Of a stretch of DNA of 15,048 nucleotides, positions 6,685-12,872 are shown one piece after another (the first letter of the stretch is position 1; each line of letters opens with the position of its first letter). Both the position numbers and the translations under genes were made by a program. Source of the DNA: Sva-07 sp041685755 (GTDB lineage Bacteria; Actinomycetota; Acidimicrobiia; Acidimicrobiales; Ilumatobacteraceae); assembly GCA_041685755.1 (NCBI GenBank), contig JAWLFC010000075.1:1-15048 (forward strand), read 5' to 3'. The notes under the pieces are model-generated. The model had not been told where the DNA came from and ran no database searches. It saw only the letters and a program-made list of their open reading frames with translations.

Positions 6685-6788
6685 CCTGGGGCCCAAAGGG
6701 ACGTCCTGTCCTCGGCGCAGTGCTCGGGTTCTTTCTCAATGTCCTCGGATGGATCATCATCGCAATGGTCCCTCGACGGTCCGGATGA
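6685..6788 (+). pseudogene. Possible remnant of a small membrane protein
   Basis: The last ~30 codons of this frame read KGRPVLGAVLGFFLNVLGWI, then IIAMVPRRSG and a stop at 6788: a basic cap, a Gly/Phe-rich transmembrane helix, then a short basic tail. Such 'K/R-GR..G..LGFFLG..GWIIA..P' segments end many small bacterial membrane proteins. No matching upstream part was found, as the frame upstream crosses the doc promoter. It may be a C-terminal leftover or chance. Confidence 0.22.
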
Positions 6789-7056
6789 GCTCTGCGCGCG
6801 ATCGCCCGGGGTGACCATTCTGACGAGGACTGCGGCCTGGCCGAGATCGCCCGTGGGGCCCCGTGACGCCGTGAATATCGAGCACTGCACTTGGGGCCTG
6901 ATTGATACTCGAGGGGGCGTTGCGGCGCCCTCCTGTCGTACCGCCCCGGTGGTTACGGGCGGCAGAGTGTGCGGCGTGGGTGAGCACTCGTTGACCGATG
7001 GGCGATGCCAAGCGGCTTCTGCGGACAGTCTTCCCCCGTGGTCCGGGGCATGCTGA
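6789..7056. other. Intergenic stretch with two GC hairpins
   Basis: I see no gene here. CCGCCC (6941-6946) and GGGCGG (6957-6962) form a 6-bp stem. About 30 bases to the left, an imperfect G-rich/C-rich stem (about 6911-6932) can form. Both lie downstream of the minus-strand VOC gene and could help end its transcript, but neither has a U-tract. Confidence 0.3.
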
Positions 7057-7422
7057 CTATGGGGCTGGCTGCATCAGTTCGATGCGGTTACCGAACGGAT
7101 CGGTGACGTAGACGCGGTCGTATCCGTCGAGTGGCTCGTCATCGTTCACTGCGAAGCCGGCGGCGATCGCAGCAGCGGTGAGGCGACGTACGTCGTCGAC
7201 GATGAAGGCCGGGTGCGCCTTCGTCGCCGGACGGAAGTTGGCATCGACACCGAGGTGGACCTTCAGGTCGCCGGCTTCGAACCAGCAGCCACCGCGAACT
7301 GCGAGGTGGTCGGGCTTCGGGACGTGAGGGATGCCAAGTACTCCTTGGTAGAAGGCGATGGCGTCGGACTCGAGTCCAGCCGGCATCGCCAACTGCACAT
7401 GATCGAGACGAACGATCCCCAC
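7057..7422 (-). CDS. VOC/glyoxalase superfamily protein
   Basis: This 121-residue protein has the repeated beta-alpha-beta-beta-beta fold of the vicinal-oxygen-chelate superfamily. It opens VRLDHVQLAMP (His8 as a first metal ligand candidate), then AIAFYQGVLGI at 21-31, KVHLGVD at 54-60 (His56), HPAFIVDDV at 70-78 and YDRVYVTDPFGNRIELMQP at 101-119. The 'DPFGNRIEL' end with Glu115 is the family hallmark. Members include glyoxalase I, fosfomycin/bleomycin resistance proteins and dioxygenases; substrate cannot be assigned. GTG 7422 is picked because the fold starts right after it; the GGAGG upstream is too close to be ideal, and the frame is open to 7503. Confidence 0.85.
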   Translation of the reverse strand: MGIVRLDHVQLAMPAGLESDAIAFYQGVLGIPHVPKPDHLAVRGGCWFEAGDLKVHLGVDANFRPATKAHPAFIVDDVRRLTAAAIAAGFAVNDDEPLDGYDRVYVTDPFGNRIELMQPAP

Positions 7423-7530
7423 GCCTCCATTCTGCCTCGACGGTGGCTCCGGCGCCGGTTCACATCTGTCGCAGGGATCGAGGGCGTCAGTTCCTGGCGC
7501 CATGTCGAAGTGTTGACGGTTCGTCGCGAC

Positions 7531-8148
7531 TCAGGGCGAGCGAGACGCGGGCTGAGGCCAGGTTCGATCGGGTTTCCATGTCGCCCAAGATGGATCCCAC
7601 CACGGCCCTTCAGCCTCCAGGCGCCGGACCAGTGTCTGGCCGTATCGTCGAATCCACTCGACCAGTTCCGGTGAGTAGCGACCCTCGGACACCCGGTCGT
7701 CGTCGAGCACCTCTTCGTCTTTCACGACGTGCGTACCGTCGGGAAAGACGAAGAGATCCAACTCGAGGTCCTGGGTCCCGAAACCCCGCTCGCTCCGTAC
7801 GAACGCGATCTGCAGGTGGAGGTACCAACAGACGAATTCCCGGTCAGGTCCATCCCAGAAGTGCCAGACGGCGCAGTGATCGCCGGGCTGCTGCACCATG
7901 AGGCACCCGTGGCCCTGCCACCCAGCGCGGCCGTGCCATGGATGACGGCCATCGGGTGTCGGCCACTCACCGTCCGGGAACGTGAACGGGGCGCCGGGCG
8001 CCATGTAGGTGACGAGCTGCTCCGGGCCGTCGTCAACGACGACTACTGGGGCTTCGAGCCACACACCGCTCGCAGCGGTCGCCATCGTGACCTCTGCCGG
8101 CTGAAGGCCCAGCACCTCGCTGCGGATGATGAGGATTCTGCGTGGCAA
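7531..8148 (-). CDS. DUF402 domain protein
   Basis: Up to 205 residues containing a complete DUF402 domain. LITYM-type strands (EQLVTYMAPGAPFTFPDGEW) lead to HGRAGWQGHGCLMVQQPGDH, then AVWHFWDGPDREFVCWYLHL, then TQDLELDLFVFPDGTHVVKD with its conserved acidic residues, and DDDRVSEGRYSPELVEWIRR, ending WWDPSWATWKPDRTW. The W-Y-hydrophobic and DLELD clusters are the family's conserved core. DUF402 proteins include nucleoside-phosphate hydrolases and RNA-binding domains, so a nucleotide or RNA role is possible. The start is uncertain. ATG 8085 has a good GAGG site, but the IIRSEVLGL stretch upstream looks homologous to relatives, favouring TTG 8148 or GTG 8115. Confidence 0.82.
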   Translation of the reverse strand: MPRRILIIRSEVLGLQPAEVTMATAASGVWLEAPVVVVDDGPEQLVTYMAPGAPFTFPDGEWPTPDGRHPWHGRAGWQGHGCLMVQQPGDHCAVWHFWDGPDREFVCWYLHLQIAFVRSERGFGTQDLELDLFVFPDGTHVVKDEEVLDDDRVSEGRYSPELVEWIRRYGQTLVRRLEAEGPWWDPSWATWKPDRTWPQPASRSP

Positions 8149-8197
8149 AGTGTGCCAGTTCGAGTGTCGCTCGTACGTTGACCGGTTCGGCTTCCAG

Positions 8198-8581
8198 TCA
8201 CTCCGGAGCGCACGACTCCAAGCGGTCGCCCAGATCCGATGGCCCGATGAGGCCCCACGGACACGTCGCCGGAAGGCCGATCCAGCGTTCACCGCCGACG
8301 ACGACTTGTCGACCCTCCAACGGTGCGCTGAGCTCGATCCTGAGAACTCCTGCGCAGTCACCGTCGATGACGTTCCCTTGAAGACCGCTGATGCTCACCT
8401 CATCGACCGTTTCCTCGATGTCGGCTGACAGACCGTCGGCGCAAGAGGTCGTCAGTGCGAGAACACCGGGTTCGGTTTCGGTCAAGGCGAGTGCGTCGAT
8501 ACCGTTGCTGGAGCAAGCCGTCACGACCCCGAGCAGCCCAACAGCGACAAGCACTGCGGTGGGGATCCTTGCCGCTGTCAT
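8198..8581 (-). CDS. Small secreted lipoprotein of unknown function
   Basis: This 127-residue protein has an N-terminal signal peptide with lipobox: MTAARIPTAVLVAVGLLGVV, then TAC, so Cys23 would be lipidated and the mature protein anchored to the outer face of the cytoplasmic membrane. The mature part contains Cys residues at about 54, 83, 111 and 125 that could form disulfides, and beta-rich stretches (EVSISGLQGNVIDGDCAGVL, VVVGGERWIGLP). I do not recognise a family. ATG 8581 is fixed by the signal peptide, as the frame upstream to 9001 is Arg-rich shadow sequence. It follows the small membrane protein gene on the same strand after a 212-bp gap. Confidence 0.75.
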   Translation of the reverse strand: MTAARIPTAVLVAVGLLGVVTACSSNGIDALALTETEPGVLALTTSCADGLSADIEETVDEVSISGLQGNVIDGDCAGVLRIELSAPLEGRQVVVGGERWIGLPATCPWGLIGPSDLGDRLESCAPE

Positions 8582-8793
8582 GCAGCATCGTCCCCCGGGC
8601 GAGGTGCCCATAGCAGCACTTGAGATCAACTGATCGGGCTCTCCGGCTGGTCGATTCGGAATCCCGACCTCGTCGACGGACTCGCGGCCGGGCCCTCCTG
8701 GTGCCGGTTGTCGAGGTGGTCGGTCGCTGACTGCGTTGGGGCACACACCCGCCTGCTGGCGCACTCGATTCGCCCTGGACGTCGCGGCGAGGG

Positions 8794-9153
8794 CTACCCC
8801 AGCGCGACGGCGACCACGAACCCGGCGATGGCGACCGGGATGGCGTAGCGGGTCCACCGGCGGATCGGGGAGCCGATCCACGCCGCCTCGAACTGCGTCG
8901 ACAACGCAAGGACGAGCCCGCCGAACGCCGCCATCAAGGCCATCAGCGCAGCGAGCGTACCGAGCAGGAACCCCAGTATCCAGACCGTGCTCAGCACCCA
9001 CACGGCAACGAGTCGGCGACGGGCCTGCCGCAACGTGCCGGGGCCGTAGATCGCGGAGAGATCGGGCGAGTCACCTCGTTGCGCTGCGAGCGCGTCGGCT
9101 CGCAGGACGAACATCAACCCACTCAGGCCACCGCTCATACCGCCACCGAACAT
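8794..9153 (-). CDS. Small integral membrane protein, unknown function
   Basis: This 119-residue protein has a Gly/Met-rich N-terminus (MFGGGMSGGLSGLMFVLRAD), a basic loop (RQARRRL at 42-48), then hydrophobic helices at about 48-67, 66-86 and 102-118, ending at the last helix. That suggests three transmembrane segments, or two with a hairpin. No family signature is evident. It lies between the MazF and lipoprotein genes on the same strand, 98 bp downstream of mazF. ATG 9153 is the only convincing start. Confidence 0.65.
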   Translation of the reverse strand: MFGGGMSGGLSGLMFVLRADALAAQRGDSPDLSAIYGPGTLRQARRRLVAVWVLSTVWILGFLLGTLAALMALMAAFGGLVLALSTQFEAAWIGSPIRRWTRYAIPVAIAGFVVAVALG

Positions 9154-9251
9154 CGCTCCAAGCTACTGCGCCGCCATCGACACGAACACGCCACGAATCC
9201 GCCGAATTGTGTGCCGCAAGTACCCGATGCTGTCTCGCTTGACGGCAGGCC

Positions 9252-9575
9252 TCAGTAGACGATGTCCAACGCGAACCGCAGAGCGATGTCGAGTGCCGCC
9301 CGCCTGACCTCATCGAGGCGACCGACTGGTTCATCATCAAGATCTTCGATTGGGACCGTGATGATGTTGTCGCAACTGATGACGCAGCGTTCGGGCAGTC
9401 CTTGCTCGGGACCGACCTCGACCTCGGTGCGAATTCCACGGATTGTCGGGGTGATCGGTGCGCACGTGACCGAGCTCAATACGGCGATGGCGGCGTCACG
9501 GGTGAGGATGCAGACGGGGCGGCGTCCAGCGGGAGGCCCGAGATCGGCCCAGATGATGTCGTTGCGAGCTACCAC
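9252..9575 (-). CDS. mazF: MazF/PemK-family endoribonuclease toxin
   Basis: This 107-residue protein shows the MazF fold order. VARNDIIWADLGPPAGRRPV at 2-21 has the conserved GRRP turn with an active-site Arg, CILTRDAAIA at 22-31 and VTCAPITPTIRGIRTEVEVG at 36-55 (the T in the 'T..I/R' region is the second active-site position). PERCVISCDNIITVPIEDL at 61-79 matches the 'S.a..dqi.tvp...L' strand, and an Ala-rich C-terminal helix ends the domain. MazF toxins cleave mRNA or tRNA at short motifs. GTG 9575 overlaps the end of the antitoxin gene by 7 nt, which ties the two together. All expected core residues appear present. Confidence 0.9.
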   Translation of the reverse strand: MVARNDIIWADLGPPAGRRPVCILTRDAAIAVLSSVTCAPITPTIRGIRTEVEVGPEQGLPERCVISCDNIITVPIEDLDDEPVGRLDEVRRAALDIALRFALDIVY

Positions 9576-9820
9576 GCGGGCGCGGTCCGCGCCGCGAGAC
9601 GGCGCGCCGATTGAACGAGTGCGGCTTCGGGTGGCTGACGCTGGTATCCGGCGATGAGTTCTCGATCTGCCGTTGCGAGTTCTTCGGCGGTGATCACTGC
9701 GGTGGCGCCCCTGCGAAGCAACTCGGACCGATTGGTTCCGAGTTGCGCCGCGAGCTCGTCGAGCCGTGCGACCAGGTCGTCGTCGAGTTGGACAAGAACT
9801 TCTCGGCGGGCCATGACCAT
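9569..9820 (-). CDS. mazE: Ribbon-helix-helix antitoxin of the mazF operon
   Basis: This 83-residue protein is a CopG/RHH-type repressor: EVLVQLDDDLVARLDELAAQ, then LGTNRSELLRRGATAVI, so a strand and two helices with the 'TNRSELLR' turn. The tail (to ARRLAARTAPAW) is the likely toxin-binding region. RHH antitoxins of this sort pair with MazF in actinobacteria. ATG 9820 is favoured by GGAG seven bases upstream and by a GATAAC -10-like box overlapping it. The alternative ATG 9814 is two codons in. It precedes the toxin with a 7-nt overlap. Confidence 0.88.
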   Translation of the reverse strand: MVMARREVLVQLDDDLVARLDELAAQLGTNRSELLRRGATAVITAEELATADRELIAGYQRQPPEAALVQSARRLAARTAPAW

Positions 9821-9912
9821 ATGTTATCTCCAATGGTCGGGACCGCCCGGTAATCGCGTTCGCAAGAGACCCGGCCGCACCCACATCTCCGGCAGAGAGC
9901 ATGTAGCTGTGC

Positions 9913-9984
9913 GCTCGCGGACGCCACCCGACAATCAGCATTCGAGGGCGGCGCACCCGCTCGCAGTTGGTGCGCTGGCTCACC
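9913..9984 (-). repeat. Dispersed hairpin repeat, copy B
   Basis: This is the partner of 3500-3574, about 80% identical by eye with a few small gaps. The 7-bp stem GCGCACC (9951-9957) with GGTGCGC (9969-9975) matches the stem in copy A, where a C-to-T change still allows a G-T pair. CTCG (9914-9917) with CGAG (9943-9946) gives the outer stem. It lies about 95 bp upstream of the minus-strand mazE start, a placement like that of copy A before vapB-1. Confidence 0.6.
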
Positions 9985-10023
9985 GCTCGGAAGTGTGCAA
10001 CGGGATCTGGCCGGGCCAACGAC

Positions 10024-10218
10024 TCCCGATGGGACGACATCGAGAAGCAGCGGCCCGGCCCCACCGACGAAGAACGGGCGGCCATCGAGCAGGACTTCGC
10101 GCTCGGTGAGCTGATCTACGAACTTCGCACCAGCGCCGGGCTCAGCCAGCGCGAGCTCGCCGAGCGGATGGGCACCACACAGTCCGTCATCTCACCGCTC
10201 CGACATCCCATAGTGTAG
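10024..10218 (+). pseudogene. XRE-family antitoxin-like remnant
   Basis: SRWDDIEKQRPGPTDEERAA runs into IEQDFALGELIYELRTSAGL and SQRELAERMGTTQSVIS, the usual start and HTH of XRE antitoxins (HigA type). Relatives continue 'RLE.G...P...TL..' for 30-40 more residues. Here the match ends at about 10194 and the frame closes with PLRHPIV and TAG inside the vapB-2 operator. No natural start codon sits before SRWDD, and no RelE/HigB toxin lies upstream. So both ends are lost, and the right-hand break coincides with the promoter of the next TA operon. Confidence 0.62.
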
Positions 10219-10247
10219 CTACAATAGAACTATGGAAGTAGCTACAC
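10213..10247 (+). promoter_or_regulatory. vapBC-2 promoter/operator spanning the start codon
   Basis: Perfect 10-bp inverted repeats GTGTAGCTAC (10213-10222) and GTAGCTACAC (10238-10247) flank the ATG at 10232. Each arm contains the 8-bp palindrome GTAGCTAC. A consensus-like -10 box TACAAT (10220-10225) overlaps the left arm and ends 6 bp before the ATG, so the mRNA is probably leaderless. No clear -35 is seen. Binding of VapB or VapBC to both arms would block the -10 box and the first codons. Confidence 0.75.
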
Positions 10248-10516
10248 CGCGTACGGAGGTCGGGATACGCGAGCTGAAGAACGGACTGAGCGGATACATC
10301 GACCGCGTCCGTAACGGCGAAGAAGTCATCGTCACCGATCGCGGCCGTCCCGTCGCCCGGCTGTCCTCACTCGAAGCCACCCATGACCACCTCGCCGAAC
10401 TGATCGCGGCCGGGATCGTGCGAGCTCCCACAAGCAGCAAGCGTCGTCACGTGCCACAGCAGCGGATCAAGTCGAAAGGCACCGTCAGCGACCTCGTCGC
10501 CGAGCAGCGGCGCTGA
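10232..10516 (+). CDS. vapB: Phd/YefM-type VapB antitoxin (vapBC-2)
   Basis: This 94-residue protein contains EVGIRELKNGLSGYIDRVRN and GEEVIVTDRGRPVARLSSLE (about 28-47), the Phd/YefM DNA-binding signature, then a long basic tail ending KSKGTVSDLVAEQRR that would wrap the PIN toxin. It neutralises VapC and autoregulates through the palindrome covering its start. ATG 10232 is fixed by the -10 box and the operator. The toxin starts 17 bp downstream. Its last 116 bp are duplicated beyond the toxin gene (10976-11091). Confidence 0.92.
   Translation: MEVATPRTEVGIRELKNGLSGYIDRVRNGEEVIVTDRGRPVARLSSLEATHDHLAELIAAGIVRAPTSSKRRHVPQQRIKSKGTVSDLVAEQRR
10400..10515 (+). repeat. Direct repeat, copy 1 (3' end of vapB-2)
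   Basis: This 116-bp segment matches 10976-11091 at about 105 of 116 positions, with only 3 differences in the last 85 bp. It lies within the vapB-2 coding region. The pair flanks vapC-2 at an offset of 576 bp. Confidence 0.9.
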
Positions 10517-10533
10517 CGATCTGGTCTGCCTGG

Positions 10534-10956
10534 GTGATCACCTACATCGACACCTCGACGTTGCTCAAGCTGATCATCGACGAGAACGGCTCCGAGCGCG
10601 CCATGACCATCTGGTCCACCGCCTACGCCGTCGCGTCGGCGAACCTCATCGTGGTCGAAGCGCGCGCTGCGCTCGCCGCCGCCACACGGGTTCGCCGTCT
10701 CACCGAGGCGCAGTACCGCTCCGCAGTCACTGAGCTCGCGGCGCTGGTCAGCGATCTCCACGTCGTGCCAGTGACAGATGAGCTCGTGGCGAGCGCCGCG
10801 GAACTCGCCGACGAAGAGGGACTTCGTGGCTACGACGCAGTTCACCTCGCGGCAGCGCTGACCGTCGAAGCGACCGTGCTCAGCAGCGCGGACACTGCGC
10901 TCTGCGCCGCCGCTGCACGCCGTGGGCTGCACATCGCCAACCCGCTCGGAAGCTGA
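10534..10956 (+). CDS. vapC: VapC-type PIN-domain ribonuclease toxin (vapBC-2)
   Basis: This 140-residue PIN protein starts MITYIDTSTLLKLIIDENGS with Asp6 as first acidic ligand. Glu42 (VVEARAALAAA), Asp101 (GYDAVHLAAAL) and Asp120 (SSADTAL) complete the metal site, so it looks active. It starts with GTG at 10534 and no clear ribosome binding site, so it may depend on coupling to vapB, 17 bp upstream. Its layout parallels vapC-1, but the two are clearly diverged, so this is not a recent copy. The 3' side is flanked by a piece of vapB. Confidence 0.92.
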   Translation: MITYIDTSTLLKLIIDENGSERAMTIWSTAYAVASANLIVVEARAALAAATRVRRLTEAQYRSAVTELAALVSDLHVVPVTDELVASAAELADEEGLRGYDAVHLAAALTVEATVLSSADTALCAAAARRGLHIANPLGS

Positions 10957-10975
10957 GACCGGCGCATCCCGCCGC

Positions 10976-11091
10976 CTCATCACCGCGGGGATTCTGCGGG
11001 CTCCTACAAGCAGCAAGCGTCGTCACGTACCGCAGCAGCGGATCAAGTCGAAAGGCACCGTCAGCGACCTCGTCGCCGAACAGCGGCGCTG
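10976..11091 (+). pseudogene. vapB 3'-end duplicate (remnant antitoxin)
   Basis: This segment reads ITAGILRAPTSSKRRHVPQQ, then RIKSKGTVSDLVAEQRR, the toxin-binding tail of VapB-2, with mismatches crowded in the first 30 bp. The original TGA is changed (TGA to TGC), so any frame runs on into unrelated sequence. It has no DNA-binding half, promoter or downstream vapC. It most likely remains from a second, related vapBC unit or a tandem duplication that collapsed by recombination. Most differences are synonymous or conservative, hinting that it was once a working, slightly diverged gene. Confidence 0.8.
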
Positions 11092-11145
11092 CGCGGGGTG
11101 CTGCCCCGGCGCGATGCGGTGCGGTGGCCGAGAGGTAACGCCCAC

Positions 11146-11169
11146 GCCGCCGCTCGCGAACTCGGCGGC
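11146..11169. terminator. GC hairpin beside the ABM stop codon
   Basis: GCCGCCG (11146-11152) and CGGCGGC (11163-11169) form a 7-bp stem with a 10-base loop, directly against the stop codon (11170-11172) of the minus-strand ABM gene. It may end the ABM transcript or act on both strands. No U-tract is present. Confidence 0.35.
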
Positions 11170-11472
11170 TCAGTCGGCCGACGGACGTGCCGTCACCTCG
11201 TGGACCTCGATGCTCGGCCGATCGGTTGCGAGGGCGGTCAGCTCCCGAGCGAACGCAACCGACTCGGGGACGGCGAAGTGCGCGTCGAGCGCAGCACGAT
11301 CAGCCCACCGCTCGACGAACACCAAACGGTGAGCGTCGTCGACATGGTGGTGGACATCGTGACTGATGCATCCGGGTTCGCGACGTGACCGCTCGACGTG
11401 CTCGCGACTCAGCGCCACTGCAGCATCGAGTGAGCCGTCGCTGATGGACACGTCACCGATCACGACAATCAT
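11170..11472 (-). CDS. Antibiotic-biosynthesis monooxygenase (ABM) domain protein
   Basis: This 100-residue protein is the size of a single ABM ferredoxin-like domain. It begins with a hydrophobic strand (MIVVIGDVSI), then LDAAVALSREHVERSRREPG, CISHDVHHHVDDAHRLVFVE and RWADRAALDAHFAVPESVAF, which give the family order 'E.GC..y......p......E.W.s..al..H'. Such proteins are small quinol or polyketide monooxygenases needing no cofactor, or stress-related heme or aldehyde relatives. The substrate is not evident. ATG 11472 starts the first strand. Its gene lies 51 bp downstream of the STAS gene on the same strand, so they may share a transcript. Confidence 0.87.
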   Translation of the reverse strand: MIVVIGDVSISDGSLDAAVALSREHVERSRREPGCISHDVHHHVDDAHRLVFVERWADRAALDAHFAVPESVAFARELTALATDRPSIEVHEVTARPSAD

Positions 11473-11523
11473 GTCCGCGACCCTACGGCCCGGCGATCTC
11501 CCGACGGTGCGGGTCGTGTCGAA

Positions 11524-11871
11524 TCAGCGACTCCCGAAGTCGGCGATGAGGTCGGCGAGTCGTGCCGGCTGGCCGGTGTGGCCCGTGACGGTGAGCAATC
11601 TGCCCTCGTCTTCGACGAAGCGGCGGGACGCAACCAGGGACCCGTATCCGCTGCAGTCCATGAAGGTGACGCCGCCGAGGTCGATCATCGTCTTCGGGTG
11701 GTGGCCAGCCGTCGATACCGACACGAGTTGATCGTGGGTCGCGAAGTCGAGTTCTCCGGTGACGTGGACCACGCGGGTGTCCTGCGCCGTGAACACGTCG
11801 AGCACAAGTGTGGGGCGAAGCGAAGGCTGGGAGATCGGAGTACCGATCGGCTCGGACCAAGGGGCAATCAT
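11524..11871 (-). CDS. STAS-domain anti-sigma-factor antagonist
   Basis: This 115-residue protein is one STAS domain. RVVHVTGELDFATHDQLVSV at 33-52 is the typical start (V.G.lD..t...L). TMIDLGGVTFMDCSGYGSLV at 61-80 holds the phosphorylation motif DCSG with Ser74. The C-terminal helix is ARLADLIADFG. Anti-anti-sigma factors sequester an anti-sigma kinase when dephosphorylated, freeing a stress sigma factor. No anti-sigma kinase or phosphatase is in the window. ATG 11871 is set by a good GGAGAG site about 6 bases upstream; the longer frame to 11958 has no coding character. It is divergent from the GAF-ANTAR genes across 281 bp. Confidence 0.88.
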   Translation of the reverse strand: MIAPWSEPIGTPISQPSLRPTLVLDVFTAQDTRVVHVTGELDFATHDQLVSVSTAGHHPKTMIDLGGVTFMDCSGYGSLVASRRFVEDEGRLLTVTGHTGQPARLADLIADFGSR

Positions 11872-12152
11872 GTCACTCTCCTTCAGTAGAGAGCGCAACC
11901 GGGGATCAGAGCGACGCAGCGGCGGGAACGGATCAACCCGACAGACGCCACAGTACACCTGTTCCGGTGGTAGCGCTACTGGTCCGCACGTTTGGTGCTG
12001 ACCGCAGCGCGGTACCGTGCACGCAATCGTCCGTTACTCCAGCCCCTGGTGACGCCGAGCCGACGAGCGAAAGGGCCGGGTTGCAGCGTGGTGAATGGTC
12101 GAAGCCTCACGAGTCGTCGATGGCGACAACGCCATCGCGTCGAGACCGCCCG
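11872..12152. promoter_or_regulatory. Divergent intergenic region between STAS and GAF-ANTAR genes
   Basis: This 281-bp region must hold promoters for both directions. A perfect 10-bp palindrome GTAGCGCTAC (11970-11979) lies near its centre, with GGTG/CTGG outside it that extends the symmetry imperfectly. TACCGT near 12013 is a weak -10 candidate for the rightward gene. I see no coding sequence. The palindrome is a candidate operator or hairpin. Confidence 0.4.
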
Positions 12153-12869
12153 ATGAACGAGGACCGGTCGAACCGCCTCGCAGTCGCGTTCGCGCGCGAG
12201 ACCGCACGGTCGTCGACGGCACGGCTGTGCACGGCGTGCGTCGAGGTGCTCGGCGTCACCGCAGCCGGGATCACGATCATGGGCGGCGATCATGCCGGCC
12301 CACTGTGCGTGTCGGGACCCAACGCTGCAGCCCTGGAAGACGAGCAGTACACGATCGGACTGGGGCCGTGCCGCGACGCATTCGATACGGGTGTGTCGGT
12401 GCACGCGCCGAGTTTCGACACCGAGACATCGACGCGGTGGCCCACGTTCGTGGCGCTCGCCCGTGACTGTGGGATCAGAGCGGTGTTCGCGTATCCCTTG
12501 GGCACCGCAGGCGCGACGGTCGGCGTACTCACGCTGTACCAACAGCGCGAAGGAGCACTCAGCTCGGCCCAGTGTCACGACTCCGAGGGGCTGGTCGACG
12601 TCCTGACCGAGACGATGCTGAGCCTCCAGGACGACGCCCCGCCCGGCACACTTGCGCCGGTTCTCGACGACGCCCTTCGATACCGAGCCCAGATCCATCA
12701 GGCCTCGGGGATGATCGCGATCCAACTCGAGGTGCCGACCGAGGAAGCGTTGCTGAGGATCCGCGCCCATGGCTTCGCCAACGATCAGACCGTCGTCGAG
12801 ACCGCTGCGCTGATCGTCGCTCGCCGCCTCCGCCTCCCCGACGACCGCCAGACAGAAACGAGGATGTGA
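12153..12869 (+). CDS. GAF-ANTAR regulator 1
   Basis: The 238-residue protein has an N-terminal GAF sensor domain (about 8-155) with YTIGLGPCRDAFDTGVSVHA at 66-85 and a CGIRAVFAYPLG strand at about 106-117. The C-terminal ANTAR domain (about 174-227) reads ALRYRAQIHQASGMIAIQLE and VPTEEALLRIRAHGFANDQT: a three-helix RNA-binding domain. ANTAR proteins bind dual hexaloop hairpins in nascent RNA and prevent termination. Cys29 and Cys73 could be redox or ligand sensors. The start is uncertain: ATG 12153 begins just before the GAF fold, ATG 12120 is in frame, and neither has a clear ribosome binding site. The next gene starts 3 bp after the stop, so they form an operon. Confidence 0.87.
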   Translation: MNEDRSNRLAVAFARETARSSTARLCTACVEVLGVTAAGITIMGGDHAGPLCVSGPNAAALEDEQYTIGLGPCRDAFDTGVSVHAPSFDTETSTRWPTFVALARDCGIRAVFAYPLGTAGATVGVLTLYQQREGALSSAQCHDSEGLVDVLTETMLSLQDDAPPGTLAPVLDDALRYRAQIHQASGMIAIQLEVPTEEALLRIRAHGFANDQTVVETAALIVARRLRLPDDRQTETRM

Positions 12870-12872
12870 ATC

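Noticed and set aside
3500..9984. Integron attC sites as the explanation of the 75-bp repeat
   Set aside because: No RYYYAAC/GTTRRRY core pair is visible and the genes lie in both orientations without regular spacing, so a cassette array is not supported.
11121..11141. tRNA-Ser/Leu-like D-arm (GGTGGCCGAGAGGTAACGCC)
   Set aside because: The sequence resembles the 5' part of a class II tRNA, but no anticodon arm, T-arm or acceptor pairing follows. It could be a relic, but there is too little to call.
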